Shown piece by piece: positions 14,914 to 24,029 of a DNA stretch of 28,518 nt. Made by a program: the position numbers and the translations under genes. The notes under the pieces were generated by a model. The model searched no databases. It was not told where the DNA came from and worked only from the letters and a program-made list of their open reading frames with translations. The DNA lies in assembly GCA_905215555.1 (NCBI GenBank), contig CAJMQU010000058.1, forward strand, positions 1 to 28,518. The letters run 5' to 3'. The number at the start of each line of letters is the position of its first letter. The stretch's first letter is position 1. This DNA comes from an uncultured bacterium (lineage in GTDB: Bacteria; Bacteroidota; Bacteroidia; Bacteroidales; Bacteroidaceae).

Positions 14914-17900
14914 ATGGAATTATTAGTATACAAAGCCTCAGCCGGCTCCGGAAAGACATTCACCCTAGCCGTAGAATACATCAAACACTTGATTCTGAAC
15001 CCAAGAGCTTATCGGCAGATACTTGCCGTGACCTTTACCAATAAAGCTACGGCAGAAATGAAAGAACGTATCCTGCAACAGCTTTATGGCATCTGGGTAA
15101 ATGATCCGGCATCGGAACCCTATCTGAACCGTATCCGCGAAGACTTGCAACGAAAAAAATTATCTGATCCCGATATCCGCCAGGCAGCGGGAACAGCATT
15201 GCTATATATGCTGCACGATTACAGCCGCTTCCGCGTAGAAACCATCGACTCCTTTTTCCAGTCCGTCATGCGAAATCTAGCCCGCGAACTGGAGTTAAGC
15301 CCCAATCTGAACATTGAACTGAACAATGCCGATGTACTGAGCGATGCCGTGGACAGCCTCATCGAAAAACTGACACCTTCTTCTCCTGTACTGGCATGGT
15401 TGCTGGATTATATCAACGAACGTATTGCTGATGATAAACGTTGGAATGTTTCTAATGAAATCAAACGGTTCGGATGGAATATCTTTGATGAAGGTTACAT
15501 AGAACGCGGAGAAGGACTCCGGCAACAACTGAAACAGCCGGATACCATCAAATTATACCGCAACGAACTGCGCGAAATGGAGACGGAAGCCCTGGAACAG
15601 ATGAAAGGCTTTTACGACCAATTCACAGGAGAACTGGATGCCCATGCCCTAAGTGCCGAAGACCTGAAAGGCGGAGTCCGAGGAATAGGCAGCTATTTCC
15701 GCAAATTGAGGGACGGTCGGTTATCGGACAAAGATGTGCTGAATGCTACATTGAAGAACAGTCTGGACGATGCAAAGAACTGGGCAACCAAAACTTCAGC
15801 ACGGAAAAATGATATTATCCACCTTGCCGAAACAAGCTTGCTTCCTTTATTGCAAGATGCAGAAACATACCGGCCTAGAAACAACAAGATTGTAAACAGT
15901 TGCCGATTGTCACTGCAACATCTGAATAAATTGCAATTACTTGCGCACATCGATGAAGAAGTGCGCGAACTGAACCGGGAGCATAACCGCTTTTTGCTGT
16001 CAGACACCAATGCCCTACTCCATAACCTGGTACGGGACGGAGACTCTTCATTCGTATTCGAGAAAATCGGAGCCAATATCCGGAACGTAATGATTGACGA
16101 GTTTCAGGATACCAGCCGGATGCAATGGGACAATTTCAAAATCCTATTGCTGGAAGGTCTTTCGCAAGGAGCCGACAGCTTAATTGTAGGTGACGTGAAG
16201 CAATCCATCTATCGCTGGCGCAATGGAGACTGGGGAATATTGGATGAATTGACAAAAGGACGAGGGGGGAAAGCGGTAAGTGATAGCGGCACAGACAGCA
16301 CTGCCAACTCTCAACTCTCAACTCTCAACTCCCAACTTAACAATTTCCCCATACGTGTGGAAACACTGAAGACAAACCGCCGAAGTGAAACCAATATCAT
16401 CCGGTTTAACAACTTCCTGTTTGCAGCCGCAGTAGAGTATTTAAACATGCTTCACCTGAAAGAACTGCAGGAAGATTGCCATCCGTTGCAACGAGCTTAT
16501 GCAGACGTAGCACAAGAATCACCACGAACAGAAGCGAAGGGATATGTCAAAGTAGATTTTCTGGAACCGGATGAAGAGCACAATTATGTAGAGCAGACAC
16601 TCACCGCATTAGGAGAAGAAGTACAACGACTTTTGGATGCAGGCGTGAAACTGAATGATATCACCATTCTGGTACGTAAAAACAGGAACATCCCTCCTAT
16701 TGCCGACTATTTCGACAAGGCCATGCACCTGCCTGTAGTTTCTGACGAAGCATTCCGACTGGATGCTTCCCAAGCACTCTGCATGCTGATAGATGCTTTG
16801 CGTTATCTCTCGAATCCGGAAGATCAAGTTGCCCGGGCTTCATTGATTACCAATTATAAACTGCAAATTAATAAAGAAGAAAGCGCCGTCAATTGGGATG
16901 CCTTGCTGACCGCTGAACCGCAGGATAGTCTTCCGGAGAAGTTTGTTTCACGTATGGAGACTCTCCGGTTAATGCCGCTATACGAATTGCTGGAAGAACT
17001 TTTCAGTCTGTTCGGGATGAACCGGATTGAAAAACAAGACGCTTATCTGTTCTCTTTCTTCGATGCCGTGACGGAATATCTGCAAAACAACTCGTCGGAT
17101 TTAGGAACCTTTATCCGTTTCTGGGAGGAGACGTTATGTAATAAAACCATTCCCAGCGGTGAAATGGATGGTATCCGTATTCTATCTATCCATAAATCGA
17201 AAGGTTTGGAATTCCACACCGTCCTACTCCCTTTCTGCGACTGGAAATTAGAGAACGAAACTAATAACCAGTTGATATGGTGCTCTCCCGCTGATGCACC
17301 ATTCAGTGCGCTCGATATCGTTCCGATAAATTACTCTTCCACCATGGCCGAATCCGTCTATCGGCAGGATTACCTGCATGAACGCCTGCAACTGTGGGTG
17401 GACAATCTTAACCTGCTTTACGTAGCGTTCACCCGTGCCGGAAAGAACTTGATTCTATGGAGTAAGAAAGGACAGAAAGGAACCATGTCCGAACTGCTTG
17501 CCAATGCACTGCCGCAGGTAGCAGCAAAGGAAGGGAAAGAAGGTTGGGATGAAGAAGAACCTTACGAAAGTGGAGAACTCTGTCCATCCGCAGAGACGAT
17601 TAAACACTTGTCCGCCACACGTAATACTCCCCTCAACCGCCTCGCCCAAAAGCCCGACAAACTTCCCGTACACATGGAGAGCATGAGGCATGACATCGAA
17701 TTCAGGCAATCAAACCGTTCTGCAGATTTCATCCAAGGAGTTGATGAGGAGGAATCCGAAAGTCGTTTCATAAACCGGGGACGCTTACTGCATACTCTTT
17801 TCTCTGCAATCGAAACAGAAGATGACATTGACAACGCCATTACACAACTCGTATTCGAAGGTATCATTGGCAAACCGGAAACGGAAACAGAAATACGGGA

Positions 17901-18204
17901 GCTGACTGACCGAGCTTTCTCTTTACCACAAGTACAGGACTGGTATTCGGGGAGCTGGCAATTATTCAACGAATGCGACATCATCTGGCAAGAGAACGGA
18001 GAACTGCATACCCGCCGACCTGACCGCGTAATGATGCGTGGCAACGAAATTGTCGTCGTAGATTTCAAGTTTGGAAAGCGGAATAAGAAGTACAACAAGC
18101 AAGTGAAGGGATATATCCAATTGCTTGTCCGCATGGGATATCCGGCAGAGAACATAAAAGGTTATCTGTGGTATGTGGAAGAAGATTTAATAGAGAATGT
18201 ATAA
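14914..18204 (+). CDS. addA: AddA/RecB-like helicase-nuclease (UvrD superfamily)
   Basis: The 1096-residue protein is the ATP-driven helicase and nuclease subunit of an AddAB-type enzyme that processes double-strand breaks for recombination. Superfamily 1 motifs in order: A-S-A-G-S-G-K-T at 8-15, T-F-T-N-K-A-T-A-E-M, D395-E-F-Q-D399, G-D-V-K-Q-S-I-Y-R-W-R, T-N-R-R-S-E, S-I-H-K-S-K-G-L-E-F, and Y836-V-A-F-T-R-A. A PD-(D/E)XK nuclease domain closes the protein: H960, D1037 and D1050-F-K1052. Between the GDVKQ and TNRR motifs lies a low-complexity linker coded by a 7-base repeat (residues 464-477), and a second AT-rich linker (N-Y-K-L-Q-I-N-K) occurs near 648-655. addB follows after 31 bases. 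The family call is firm; Bacteroidota versions are often annotated only as UvrD-helicase proteins. Confidence 0.92.
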   Translation: MELLVYKASAGSGKTFTLAVEYIKHLILNPRAYRQILAVTFTNKATAEMKERILQQLYGIWVNDPASEPYLNRIREDLQRKKLSDPDIRQAAGTALLYMLHDYSRFRVETIDSFFQSVMRNLARELELSPNLNIELNNADVLSDAVDSLIEKLTPSSPVLAWLLDYINERIADDKRWNVSNEIKRFGWNIFDEGYIERGEGLRQQLKQPDTIKLYRNELREMETEALEQMKGFYDQFTGELDAHALSAEDLKGGVRGIGSYFRKLRDGRLSDKDVLNATLKNSLDDAKNWATKTSARKNDIIHLAETSLLPLLQDAETYRPRNNKIVNSCRLSLQHLNKLQLLAHIDEEVRELNREHNRFLLSDTNALLHNLVRDGDSSFVFEKIGANIRNVMIDEFQDTSRMQWDNFKILLLEGLSQGADSLIVGDVKQSIYRWRNGDWGILDELTKGRGGKAVSDSGTDSTANSQLSTLNSQLNNFPIRVETLKTNRRSETNIIRFNNFLFAAAVEYLNMLHLKELQEDCHPLQRAYADVAQESPRTEAKGYVKVDFLEPDEEHNYVEQTLTALGEEVQRLLDAGVKLNDITILVRKNRNIPPIADYFDKAMHLPVVSDEAFRLDASQALCMLIDALRYLSNPEDQVARASLITNYKLQINKEESAVNWDALLTAEPQDSLPEKFVSRMETLRLMPLYELLEELFSLFGMNRIEKQDAYLFSFFDAVTEYLQNNSSDLGTFIRFWEETLCNKTIPSGEMDGIRILSIHKSKGLEFHTVLLPFCDWKLENETNNQLIWCSPADAPFSALDIVPINYSSTMAESVYRQDYLHERLQLWVDNLNLLYVAFTRAGKNLILWSKKGQKGTMSELLANALPQVAAKEGKEGWDEEEPYESGELCPSAETIKHLSATRNTPLNRLAQKPDKLPVHMESMRHDIEFRQSNRSADFIQGVDEEESESRFINRGRLLHTLFSAIETEDDIDNAITQLVFEGIIGKPETETEIRELTDRAFSLPQVQDWYSGSWQLFNECDIIWQENGELHTRRPDRVMMRGNEIVVVDFKFGKRNKKYNKQVKGYIQLLVRMGYPAENIKGYLWYVEEDLIENV
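16305..16339 (+). repeat. in-frame 7-base tandem repeat in addA
   Basis: Five 7-base units: three perfect CAACTCT copies, then CAACTCC and CAACTTA. They code for a Ser/Gln/Leu/Asn-rich linker. As 7 is not a multiple of 3, gain or loss of one unit would shift the addA frame. Confidence 0.9.
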
Positions 18205-18235
18205 CCTCAAAACAAGATAAATTGACTCTGATAAT

Positions 18236-21133
18236 ATGCAAACATTTCTCCAATTAGTTGCCCAAGATCTACACCAAAAGATAGGAAACGACTTGTCACG
18301 AGTTGCAATCGTTTTCCCAAACAAACGCGCCAGCCTGTTCTTCAATGAATACCTGGCAGCCCAAAGTGACCATCCGTTGTGGTCGCCCGCATACGTCAGC
18401 ATCAGCGAACTGTTCCGGCAACTCTCTCCATGGAAGTCGGGCGACCCAATCCGTCTGGTATGCGAACTCTATAAAGTATTTCGCGAAGAAACCTGCAGCG
18501 AGGAAACCCTAGATGATTTTTACTTCTGGGGCGAGTTGCTGATTAGTGACTTTGATGATGTAGATAAGAATCTTGTAGATGCCGACCGTCTTTTCTCGAA
18601 TCTGCAAGACTTGAAAAATATAATGGACGACTATGATTTCCTCGATCCCGAACAGGAAGAAGCCATCCGCCAGTTTTTTCAGAATTTCTCCATCGAAAAG
18701 AGGACACAGCTCAAAGAGAAGTTCATTTCTCTGTGGGACAAACTTGGTGATATCTACCACCGCTACCGCAGTACCCTTGCTGAACTCGGCATCGCTTACG
18801 AAGGTATGATGTATCGTCAGGTAATGGAAGAACTGCAACCGGATAAGTTAAAATATGACCGCTATGTATTTGTCGGTTTTAACGTGCTGAACAAAGTAGA
18901 AACCAGATTCTTCAAACGTCTGCATGATGCAGGAAAAGCACTGTTCTACTGGGATTACGATATATTCTACACCCGATTACCTCGTGAGAAAACCCCACCC
19001 TACACCCACGAAGCAGGAGAATTTATCCTCCGCAACATGAAAATCTTTCCTAACGAGCTTCCCGAAACAACATTCGATGTATTGAGGAATCCAAAGAAAG
19101 TTCGTTTCATCTCCGCACCCACCGAAAACGCACAAGCGCGTTATCTGCCGGAATGGATACAAGGTGTAAACAGAGATGCTCATTCTTCATTCAAAGAAAA
19201 AGAAAACGCAGTAGTGCTTTGTAACGAAGCACTGCTACTGCCCGTATTGCACTCTATCCCATCGGAAGTGAAGAATGTAAATATCACCATGGGGTTCCCA
19301 CTTGCACAAACCCCTGTATATAGTTTCATCAATGCCTTGATTGAATTACAAACCAGCGGATATCGTACTCATACGGGACGTTACTTATACGAAGCTGTAC
19401 AAACTGTGCTAAAGCATCCCTATACCCGGCAATTATCGGATTCCGCCGAAAATCTGGAGAAACAGTTAACCAAAGATAACCGCTTCTATCCCCTGCCCTC
19501 CGAACTGAAACAAGATGCTTTCCTGGAACGGGTATTCACTCCGCAAAAAAGTATATCAACTCTCTGCCAATATCTTACTGATATGTTACGTGAAGTATCT
19601 GTTCTCTATCGTCAGGAGTCAAACGCAGAAGCAGACGACATATTCAACCAACTCTACCGGGAATCTTTGTTCAAGAGTTATACAATCATCAATCGTTTGC
19701 TCAGCCTTATCAATAATGGAGATTTAAGTTTGCAGGTTGACACTCTGAAACGTCTTCTCTGCCGACTGCTTGCCACTTCGAACATACCTTTTCATGGTGA
19801 ACCGGCCATCGGCATGCAGGTTATGGGAGTTTTGGAAACGCGTAACCTCGATTTCCGCAACCTCATCATGCTTTCTCTCAACGAAGGACAGCTGCCCAAA
19901 GCAGGCGGAGAGTCTTCTTTCATCCCCTACAACTTGCGGAAGGCCTTCGGCATGACCACCATCGAGCATAAGAATGCCGTTTATGCCTACTACTTCTATC
20001 GGTTGATACAACGAGCTGAAAACATCACTTTATTATATAATACTTCTTCGGACGGGCTAAACCGTGGAGAAATGTCTCGCTTCATGCTGCAATTTCTCGT
20101 GGAATCCCCCCATGATATCTCTCATGAATATCTTGAAGCCGGACAATCTCCCCAAAGCAGCAGAAATATCAGCATTGAAAAAACACCGGAAATCATCGCA
20201 AGGATGTATAGAAGATATGACGTCACCCACCATCCGAAAGCTGTTTTTTCCCCTTCTGCCCTCAATGCCTATTTGGATTGTCGGCTGAAGTTCTACTATC
20301 GCTATGTAGCCGGGCTGAAAGTTCCCGATGAAGTAAGTGCCGAGATAGACTCCGCACTGTTCGGTACCATCTTCCATCGCTCAGCCGAGCTAGCATACAA
20401 AGATCTGACTGCCAATGGAAAAGAAATACGGAAAGAAGATCTGGAACAATTGCTGCGTAATGACATCCAATTGCAAAATTATGTAGACATTGCTTTCAAG
20501 GAGGAATTCTTCCACGTTTCCCCTACTGAAAAACCGGAATATAATGGTACACAGCTCATCAATGCCAAAGTCATCACGTCCTATCTCCGTCAGTTGCTAC
20601 GCAACGATTTACAATATGCCCCTTTTTCTATGGAAGGTATGGAAGAATCGGTAAACGAAATCATGGAAATAGAAACCACGCAAGGAAAACTGACACTGAA
20701 TATTGGCGGAACCATCGACCGGATGGACAGTAAAGGGGATACCCTGCGCATTGTAGATTACAAAACCGGCGGTACTCCCAAAACTCCCGAAAACATCGAG
20801 CAGCTCTTCACCCCTGCAGAAGGACGTCCGAACTACATTTTCCAAACCTTCCTATATGCATCTATCATGTGCAACAAACAGTCGTTGAAGGTTGCACCTT
20901 CCCTGCTCTATATCCATCGTGCAGCATCGGAAACTTATTCTCCCGTCATCGAAATGGGAGAACCGCGTCAACCGAAGATACCAGTCAATAACTTTGCTTT
21001 TTATGAAGACGAGTTTCGCGAACGTCTACAAAGCCTCCTGCAAGAGATCTATAATCCGGAGGAACCTTTCACCCAAACAGAGGATACAAAGAAGTGTGAG
21101 TTTTGTGATTTCAGAGATTTGTGCAAACGATAA
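18236..21133 (+). CDS. addB: AddB-like PD-(D/E)XK nuclease with iron-sulfur cysteines
   Basis: The 965-residue protein is the partner of AddA. It begins V-A-I-V-F-P-N-K-R-A-S-L-F at about 23-35, the place where helicases carry Walker A, but no GxGKT is present, so its helicase part is inactive for ATP binding by this motif. The C-terminal nuclease has H714, D828 and D841-Y-K843. Four Cys can hold an iron-sulfur cluster as in AddB: C682 (D-C-R-L-K-F-Y-Y) and C954, C957, C963 at the very end (C-x2-C-x5-C). AddAB enzymes resect double-strand breaks and load RecA. The pair is one transcription unit, ended by two hairpins. Bacteroidota forms are divergent from Firmicutes AddB, so the symbol is by domain layout and context. 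Confidence 0.88.
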   Translation: MQTFLQLVAQDLHQKIGNDLSRVAIVFPNKRASLFFNEYLAAQSDHPLWSPAYVSISELFRQLSPWKSGDPIRLVCELYKVFREETCSEETLDDFYFWGELLISDFDDVDKNLVDADRLFSNLQDLKNIMDDYDFLDPEQEEAIRQFFQNFSIEKRTQLKEKFISLWDKLGDIYHRYRSTLAELGIAYEGMMYRQVMEELQPDKLKYDRYVFVGFNVLNKVETRFFKRLHDAGKALFYWDYDIFYTRLPREKTPPYTHEAGEFILRNMKIFPNELPETTFDVLRNPKKVRFISAPTENAQARYLPEWIQGVNRDAHSSFKEKENAVVLCNEALLLPVLHSIPSEVKNVNITMGFPLAQTPVYSFINALIELQTSGYRTHTGRYLYEAVQTVLKHPYTRQLSDSAENLEKQLTKDNRFYPLPSELKQDAFLERVFTPQKSISTLCQYLTDMLREVSVLYRQESNAEADDIFNQLYRESLFKSYTIINRLLSLINNGDLSLQVDTLKRLLCRLLATSNIPFHGEPAIGMQVMGVLETRNLDFRNLIMLSLNEGQLPKAGGESSFIPYNLRKAFGMTTIEHKNAVYAYYFYRLIQRAENITLLYNTSSDGLNRGEMSRFMLQFLVESPHDISHEYLEAGQSPQSSRNISIEKTPEIIARMYRRYDVTHHPKAVFSPSALNAYLDCRLKFYYRYVAGLKVPDEVSAEIDSALFGTIFHRSAELAYKDLTANGKEIRKEDLEQLLRNDIQLQNYVDIAFKEEFFHVSPTEKPEYNGTQLINAKVITSYLRQLLRNDLQYAPFSMEGMEESVNEIMEIETTQGKLTLNIGGTIDRMDSKGDTLRIVDYKTGGTPKTPENIEQLFTPAEGRPNYIFQTFLYASIMCNKQSLKVAPSLLYIHRAASETYSPVIEMGEPRQPKIPVNNFAFYEDEFRERLQSLLQEIYNPEEPFTQTEDTKKCEFCDFRDLCKR

Positions 21134-21137
21134 AAAC

Positions 21138-21168
21138 AGACCGTCTGTTCACTTGAGACAGACGGTCT
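21138..21168 (+). terminator. first hairpin after addB
   Basis: A perfect 11-bp stem pairs 21138-21148 with 21158-21168 around a 9-base loop, five bases after the addB stop codon. It is not followed by a T run on the plus strand, while the minus-strand side ends in TTTTTA, so it fits a stop for leftward transcripts at least as well. Confidence 0.75.
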
Positions 21169-21176
21169 ATATGACT

Positions 21177-21217
21177 AACAGACCATTTGTTTTACCTCAA
21201 CAGATGGTCTGTTTCTC
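21177..21217 (+). terminator. second hairpin between addB and the kinase gene
   Basis: A 15-bp stem with one G-U pair joins 21177-21191 to 21199-21213 around a 7-base loop, followed by TTTCTC. Its arms closely resemble those of the hairpin at 21138-21168. It can stop transcripts from both convergent genes. Confidence 0.8.
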
Positions 21218-21230
21218 TTAGGTATATCAA

Positions 21231-22358
21231 TTATTTCTTCAACGGAACCGAGAAACTGAATATAGACCCCTCACCTTTCTTGGAAGCGAACCACAGCTTA
21301 CCGCCATTCTTCACTACGAAATCCTGGCATAAGAGCAACCCTAAGCCCGAACCTTCTTCATTATTCGTACCAAACGTACTGAAGTGGGTATCTGTATGCA
21401 ACAGTTTCTTTTGGCCTTCTTCGTCAATACCGCAACCATAATCCTGTACACTGACAACTGCCATGCCATCCTTTTCTTCCAGTTTCACCAACACTTCAGA
21501 GCCTTCGTTACTGAACTTAATAGCATTACTAATCAAATTGCGCACTACTGTCTTCAACATATCGATGTCTGCGAAAACACCTAATTTTTCTGGTTTCTCT
21601 TCGCGAATCGTAATCTTCTTCAAACCAGCTACCATGTTAAAGATGTCAATTACTCCATCTACCACTTCCACCACATCGATGTCCTGATATACTACATTCA
21701 ACTTACCGATCTGGCTCTTTGTCCACTTCAGCAGGTTGTCCAGCAGAGAGAATACATCTTCTGTAGTCTGATTAGCCATCGTCAACAGTTCATACATCTC
21801 AGCACCAATCTTTTCTGGCGGCAGGTTCAGTATCAACATGTTCAACACCATCTTGATGGAGCCCATAGGGGAACGCAGGTCATGAGCAATCACCGAATAA
21901 AGTTTATCACGTCCGGCAATGGTGCGTTGCAGTTCTTCGGTCTTATTCAAAATAATACGCTTGGCAGCTACCAACGAAATCTGGTGGGTAACACGGATAA
22001 TCAGCTCTTCCTTATTGAAAGGTTTGGAGATAAAGTCGTTTGCCCCCACCTGGAAACCTTTTACAATATCTGTCGTGCTGTTCAGTGCAGTCAGAAAGAT
22101 GATAGGAATCTCCGCAGTCTTTGGGTTAGCCTTCAAATGCTGCGCTACTTCAAAACCACTCATGTCCGGCATCATTACGTCCAGCAACACCAAATCCGGG
22201 TTTTCCTTATCTACCTGCTCCAAGGCTTGCCGACCGTTACTTGCCGTAGCGATTGCAAATTTTTCATTTGTCAAGAGTACTTTCAACAGTAATACGTTAG
22301 ACATCACATCGTCAACGATGAGAATCTTGTACTCAGAAGGATTTATTTCCATATTCAT
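21231..22358 (-). CDS. receiver-histidine kinase protein (REC-HisKA-HATPase)
   Basis: The 375-residue protein is a cytoplasmic two-component protein without membrane segments. The N-terminal receiver domain (about 10-125) has the acidic pair D16-D17, phospho-acceptor D60 in L-L-D-V-M-M-P-D-M-S-G and K112 in S-K-P-F. A dimerisation/phospho-acceptor helix follows with H158 in H-D-L-R-S-P, then an ATPase domain with N-L-I-S-N-A-I-K-F-S (N277), D-Y-G-C-G-I-D and G-S-G-L-G-L. This order (receiver first, kinase second, no sensor domain) means it is likely driven by phosphorylation from another kinase or phosphotransfer protein, or it senses an internal state. It begins 29 bases after the sugar-nucleotide gene, so the two are co-transcribed. 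The output partner is not in the window. Confidence 0.9.
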   Translation of the reverse strand: MNMEINPSEYKILIVDDVMSNVLLLKVLLTNEKFAIATASNGRQALEQVDKENPDLVLLDVMMPDMSGFEVAQHLKANPKTAEIPIIFLTALNSTTDIVKGFQVGANDFISKPFNKEELIIRVTHQISLVAAKRIILNKTEELQRTIAGRDKLYSVIAHDLRSPMGSIKMVLNMLILNLPPEKIGAEMYELLTMANQTTEDVFSLLDNLLKWTKSQIGKLNVVYQDIDVVEVVDGVIDIFNMVAGLKKITIREEKPEKLGVFADIDMLKTVVRNLISNAIKFSNEGSEVLVKLEEKDGMAVVSVQDYGCGIDEEGQKKLLHTDTHFSTFGTNNEEGSGLGLLLCQDFVVKNGGKLWFASKKGEGSIFSFSVPLKK

Positions 22359-22387
22359 CTTATACTATATTGTTTCCCGTTTATCTA

Positions 22388-23332
22388 CTAATCTATATAA
22401 CGATATTCTCTAAAATATTCAACTATTCGGCACAAACCATCTTCCAGTTCAATAGTTGGCTGCCAGTTCAGTTTCTCCTTTGCCAGCGTAATATCTGGCT
22501 GGCGTTGTTTGGGATCATCGTGTGGAAGTGGTTTGAACACCACCTTCGATTTAGAACCGGTCAATTGTATCACTTTCTCTGCCAATTCGAGGATAGAAAA
22601 TTCATGCGGATTTCCAAGATTCACCGGACCGATAAATTCATCCTCCGTATCCATCATCCTCACCATACCTTCTATCAAATCGTCAATATATTGAAAGCTT
22701 CGCGTCTGATCTCCGGTTCCATAGATTGTTATGTCACGGTTCTGCAATGCCTGAACAACAAAATTAGAAACCACCCTACCGTCATTTGGTAACATTCTCG
22801 AGCCATACGTATTAAAGATACGAATAATTTTGATTCGGATGTTATTTTGCCGATGATAATCCATAAACAAAGTTTCTGCACAACGCTTCCCTTCATCATA
22901 ACAAGAACGGGGACCGATTGGATTTACATTTCCCCAGTAACTTTCTACCTGAGGATGCACCACCGGATCTCCGTATATCTCACTCGTTGAAGCCTGCAAA
23001 ATCTTGGCATTTGTTCTCTTAGCCAATCCCAACATATTAATAGCTCCCAACACGGAAGTCTTAATCGTTTTGATTGCATCATATTGATAATGTATAGGTG
23101 ATGCCGGACAAGCCAGATTGTATATTTCATCAAGGTTCTCAACATGATAGGGAAACTCAACATCATGATTGACAAACTCAAAAAGAGAATCGTTTTTCAG
23201 ATGTTCGATGTTTGCCTCAGCACCGGTAAACAAGTTGTCCAGGCATATAACATGATGCCCTTCGTTTATTAACCGTGTGCACAAGTGCGAACCTATAAAA
23301 CCGGCACCTCCGCTTACCAATATATTCTTCAT
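22388..23332 (-). CDS. UDP-glucuronate decarboxylase-like NAD-dependent epimerase/dehydratase
   Basis: The 314-residue protein is a short-chain dehydrogenase/reductase of the extended type. It has the NAD-binding G-G-A-G-F-I-G at 8-14, T-S-E at 116-118 and the catalytic Y145-D-E-G-K149. The segments A-C-P-A-S-P-I-H-Y-Q, Y-G-D-P-x-x-H-P-Q and I-G-P-R-S-C-Y-D-E-G-K-R are typical of UDP-glucuronic acid decarboxylase, which makes UDP-xylose for surface polysaccharides. The length equals that of bacterial UXS enzymes. It has its own promoter and leads a two-gene unit with the receiver-kinase gene. A related epimerase is possible, but the conserved signature favours UXS. Confidence 0.88.
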   Translation of the reverse strand: MKNILVSGGAGFIGSHLCTRLINEGHHVICLDNLFTGAEANIEHLKNDSLFEFVNHDVEFPYHVENLDEIYNLACPASPIHYQYDAIKTIKTSVLGAINMLGLAKRTNAKILQASTSEIYGDPVVHPQVESYWGNVNPIGPRSCYDEGKRCAETLFMDYHRQNNIRIKIIRIFNTYGSRMLPNDGRVVSNFVVQALQNRDITIYGTGDQTRSFQYIDDLIEGMVRMMDTEDEFIGPVNLGNPHEFSILELAEKVIQLTGSKSKVVFKPLPHDDPKQRQPDITLAKEKLNWQPTIELEDGLCRIVEYFREYRYID

Positions 23333-23388
23333 GTAAGTATTTTATAATGTCCGAAGACTTATGAGACCTGTTCGTTTGTTTATGATGA

Positions 23389-23419
23389 CAAAAGTAGGAG
23401 ATTTGGTTAACTTATGCAA
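23389..23419 (-). promoter_or_regulatory. promoter of the decarboxylase-kinase unit
   Basis: The minus strand has TTGC at 23416-23419, 19 bases, then TACTTTTG at 23389-23396, a full match to the Bacteroidota pattern. The start site near 23382 gives a leader of about 50 bases. It separates this unit from the IbrAB-like cassette. Confidence 0.75.
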
Positions 23420-23495
23420 GTTTGTAACAAGATATTTCACTTGTTAACGAGAACAAAAGAACATAATAGAAATAAAAATGCCTCAAACGAACTTT

Positions 23496-24029
23496 TTACT
23501 CTTCGGGAACCGGCGCTTCAATCGGATTTGGGATACTAAAGTTCTTATCCGAAAACAAAGCTGCCAAACCGGAAATCTGCTTTAAACGAAGAAGTTCATC
23601 ACGATCCATGCCAATATTTTTCATGATCCACTGGTCAGACATTCCCGCTTTATCCAATTCGGCAACAATGTGGCACATCAACTCTATATTGTGCGAACCA
23701 CGCGCACGGTTATGCCGAATGGTGGATGCCATACGGTTAGACAATTCCTTATCAATCACTACTACAGGCAACAAGCCGTTTTCTCGTTGATAGATACGCT
23801 TAGAACTTCTCAATACACTATAACGATGATACCCGTCTACTAAAATGTAGCGGTCTGCCTCATTATCATAATAACACACACAAGGCATCGTAAAGCCGTC
23901 TTCCCAAATAGAAAGTTCCAGTAGTTTCATTTCTGGCGGTGCTACAATATTGGGATTATAATCATTTGCCACAATTTTCTCCACCGGTACAGCTTTTACA
24001 GAATATACCGGACTTAGATTTTCACTCAT
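23496..24029 (-). CDS. IbrB-like ParB N-terminal (sulfiredoxin-fold) domain protein
   Basis: The 177-residue protein has a ParB/sulfiredoxin-type domain: V-P-V-E-K-I-V-A-N-D-Y-N-P-N-x-V near 14-29, V-D65-G-Y-H68-R69 at the nucleotide-binding turn, and R105-H-N-R-A-R-G111-x-H at the second motif. In chromosome-partition ParB the first motif is similar, but no DNA-binding helix-turn-helix of the full ParB length is seen; a short helical stretch (about 119-155) with I-M-K-N-I-G-M-D-R-D-E-L may be a small HTH. The stop-start overlap of 4 bases (24026-24029) with the PP-loop gene shows translational coupling. The pairing matches IbrB, which with IbrA activates eib surface-protein genes in some E. 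coli. Its molecular action is unknown. Confidence 0.85.
   Translation of the reverse strand: MSENLSPVYSVKAVPVEKIVANDYNPNIVAPPEMKLLELSIWEDGFTMPCVCYYDNEADRYILVDGYHRYSVLRSSKRIYQRENGLLPVVVIDKELSNRMASTIRHNRARGSHNIELMCHIVAELDKAGMSDQWIMKNIGMDRDELLRLKQISGLAALFSDKNFSIPNPIEAPVPEE

Noticed and set aside
16305..16339. CRISPR-like array
   Set aside because: Units are 7 bases long with no spacers, and they code for protein.
12459..21133. A single DNA repair operon of uvrB and addAB
   Set aside because: A separate small RNA unit with promoter and terminator and a 400-base gap divide them.
23496..24029. Chromosome or plasmid partition protein ParB
   Set aside because: There is no parA, the protein is too short, and the context is the IbrA-like gene; no origin or parS-like repeats are seen.
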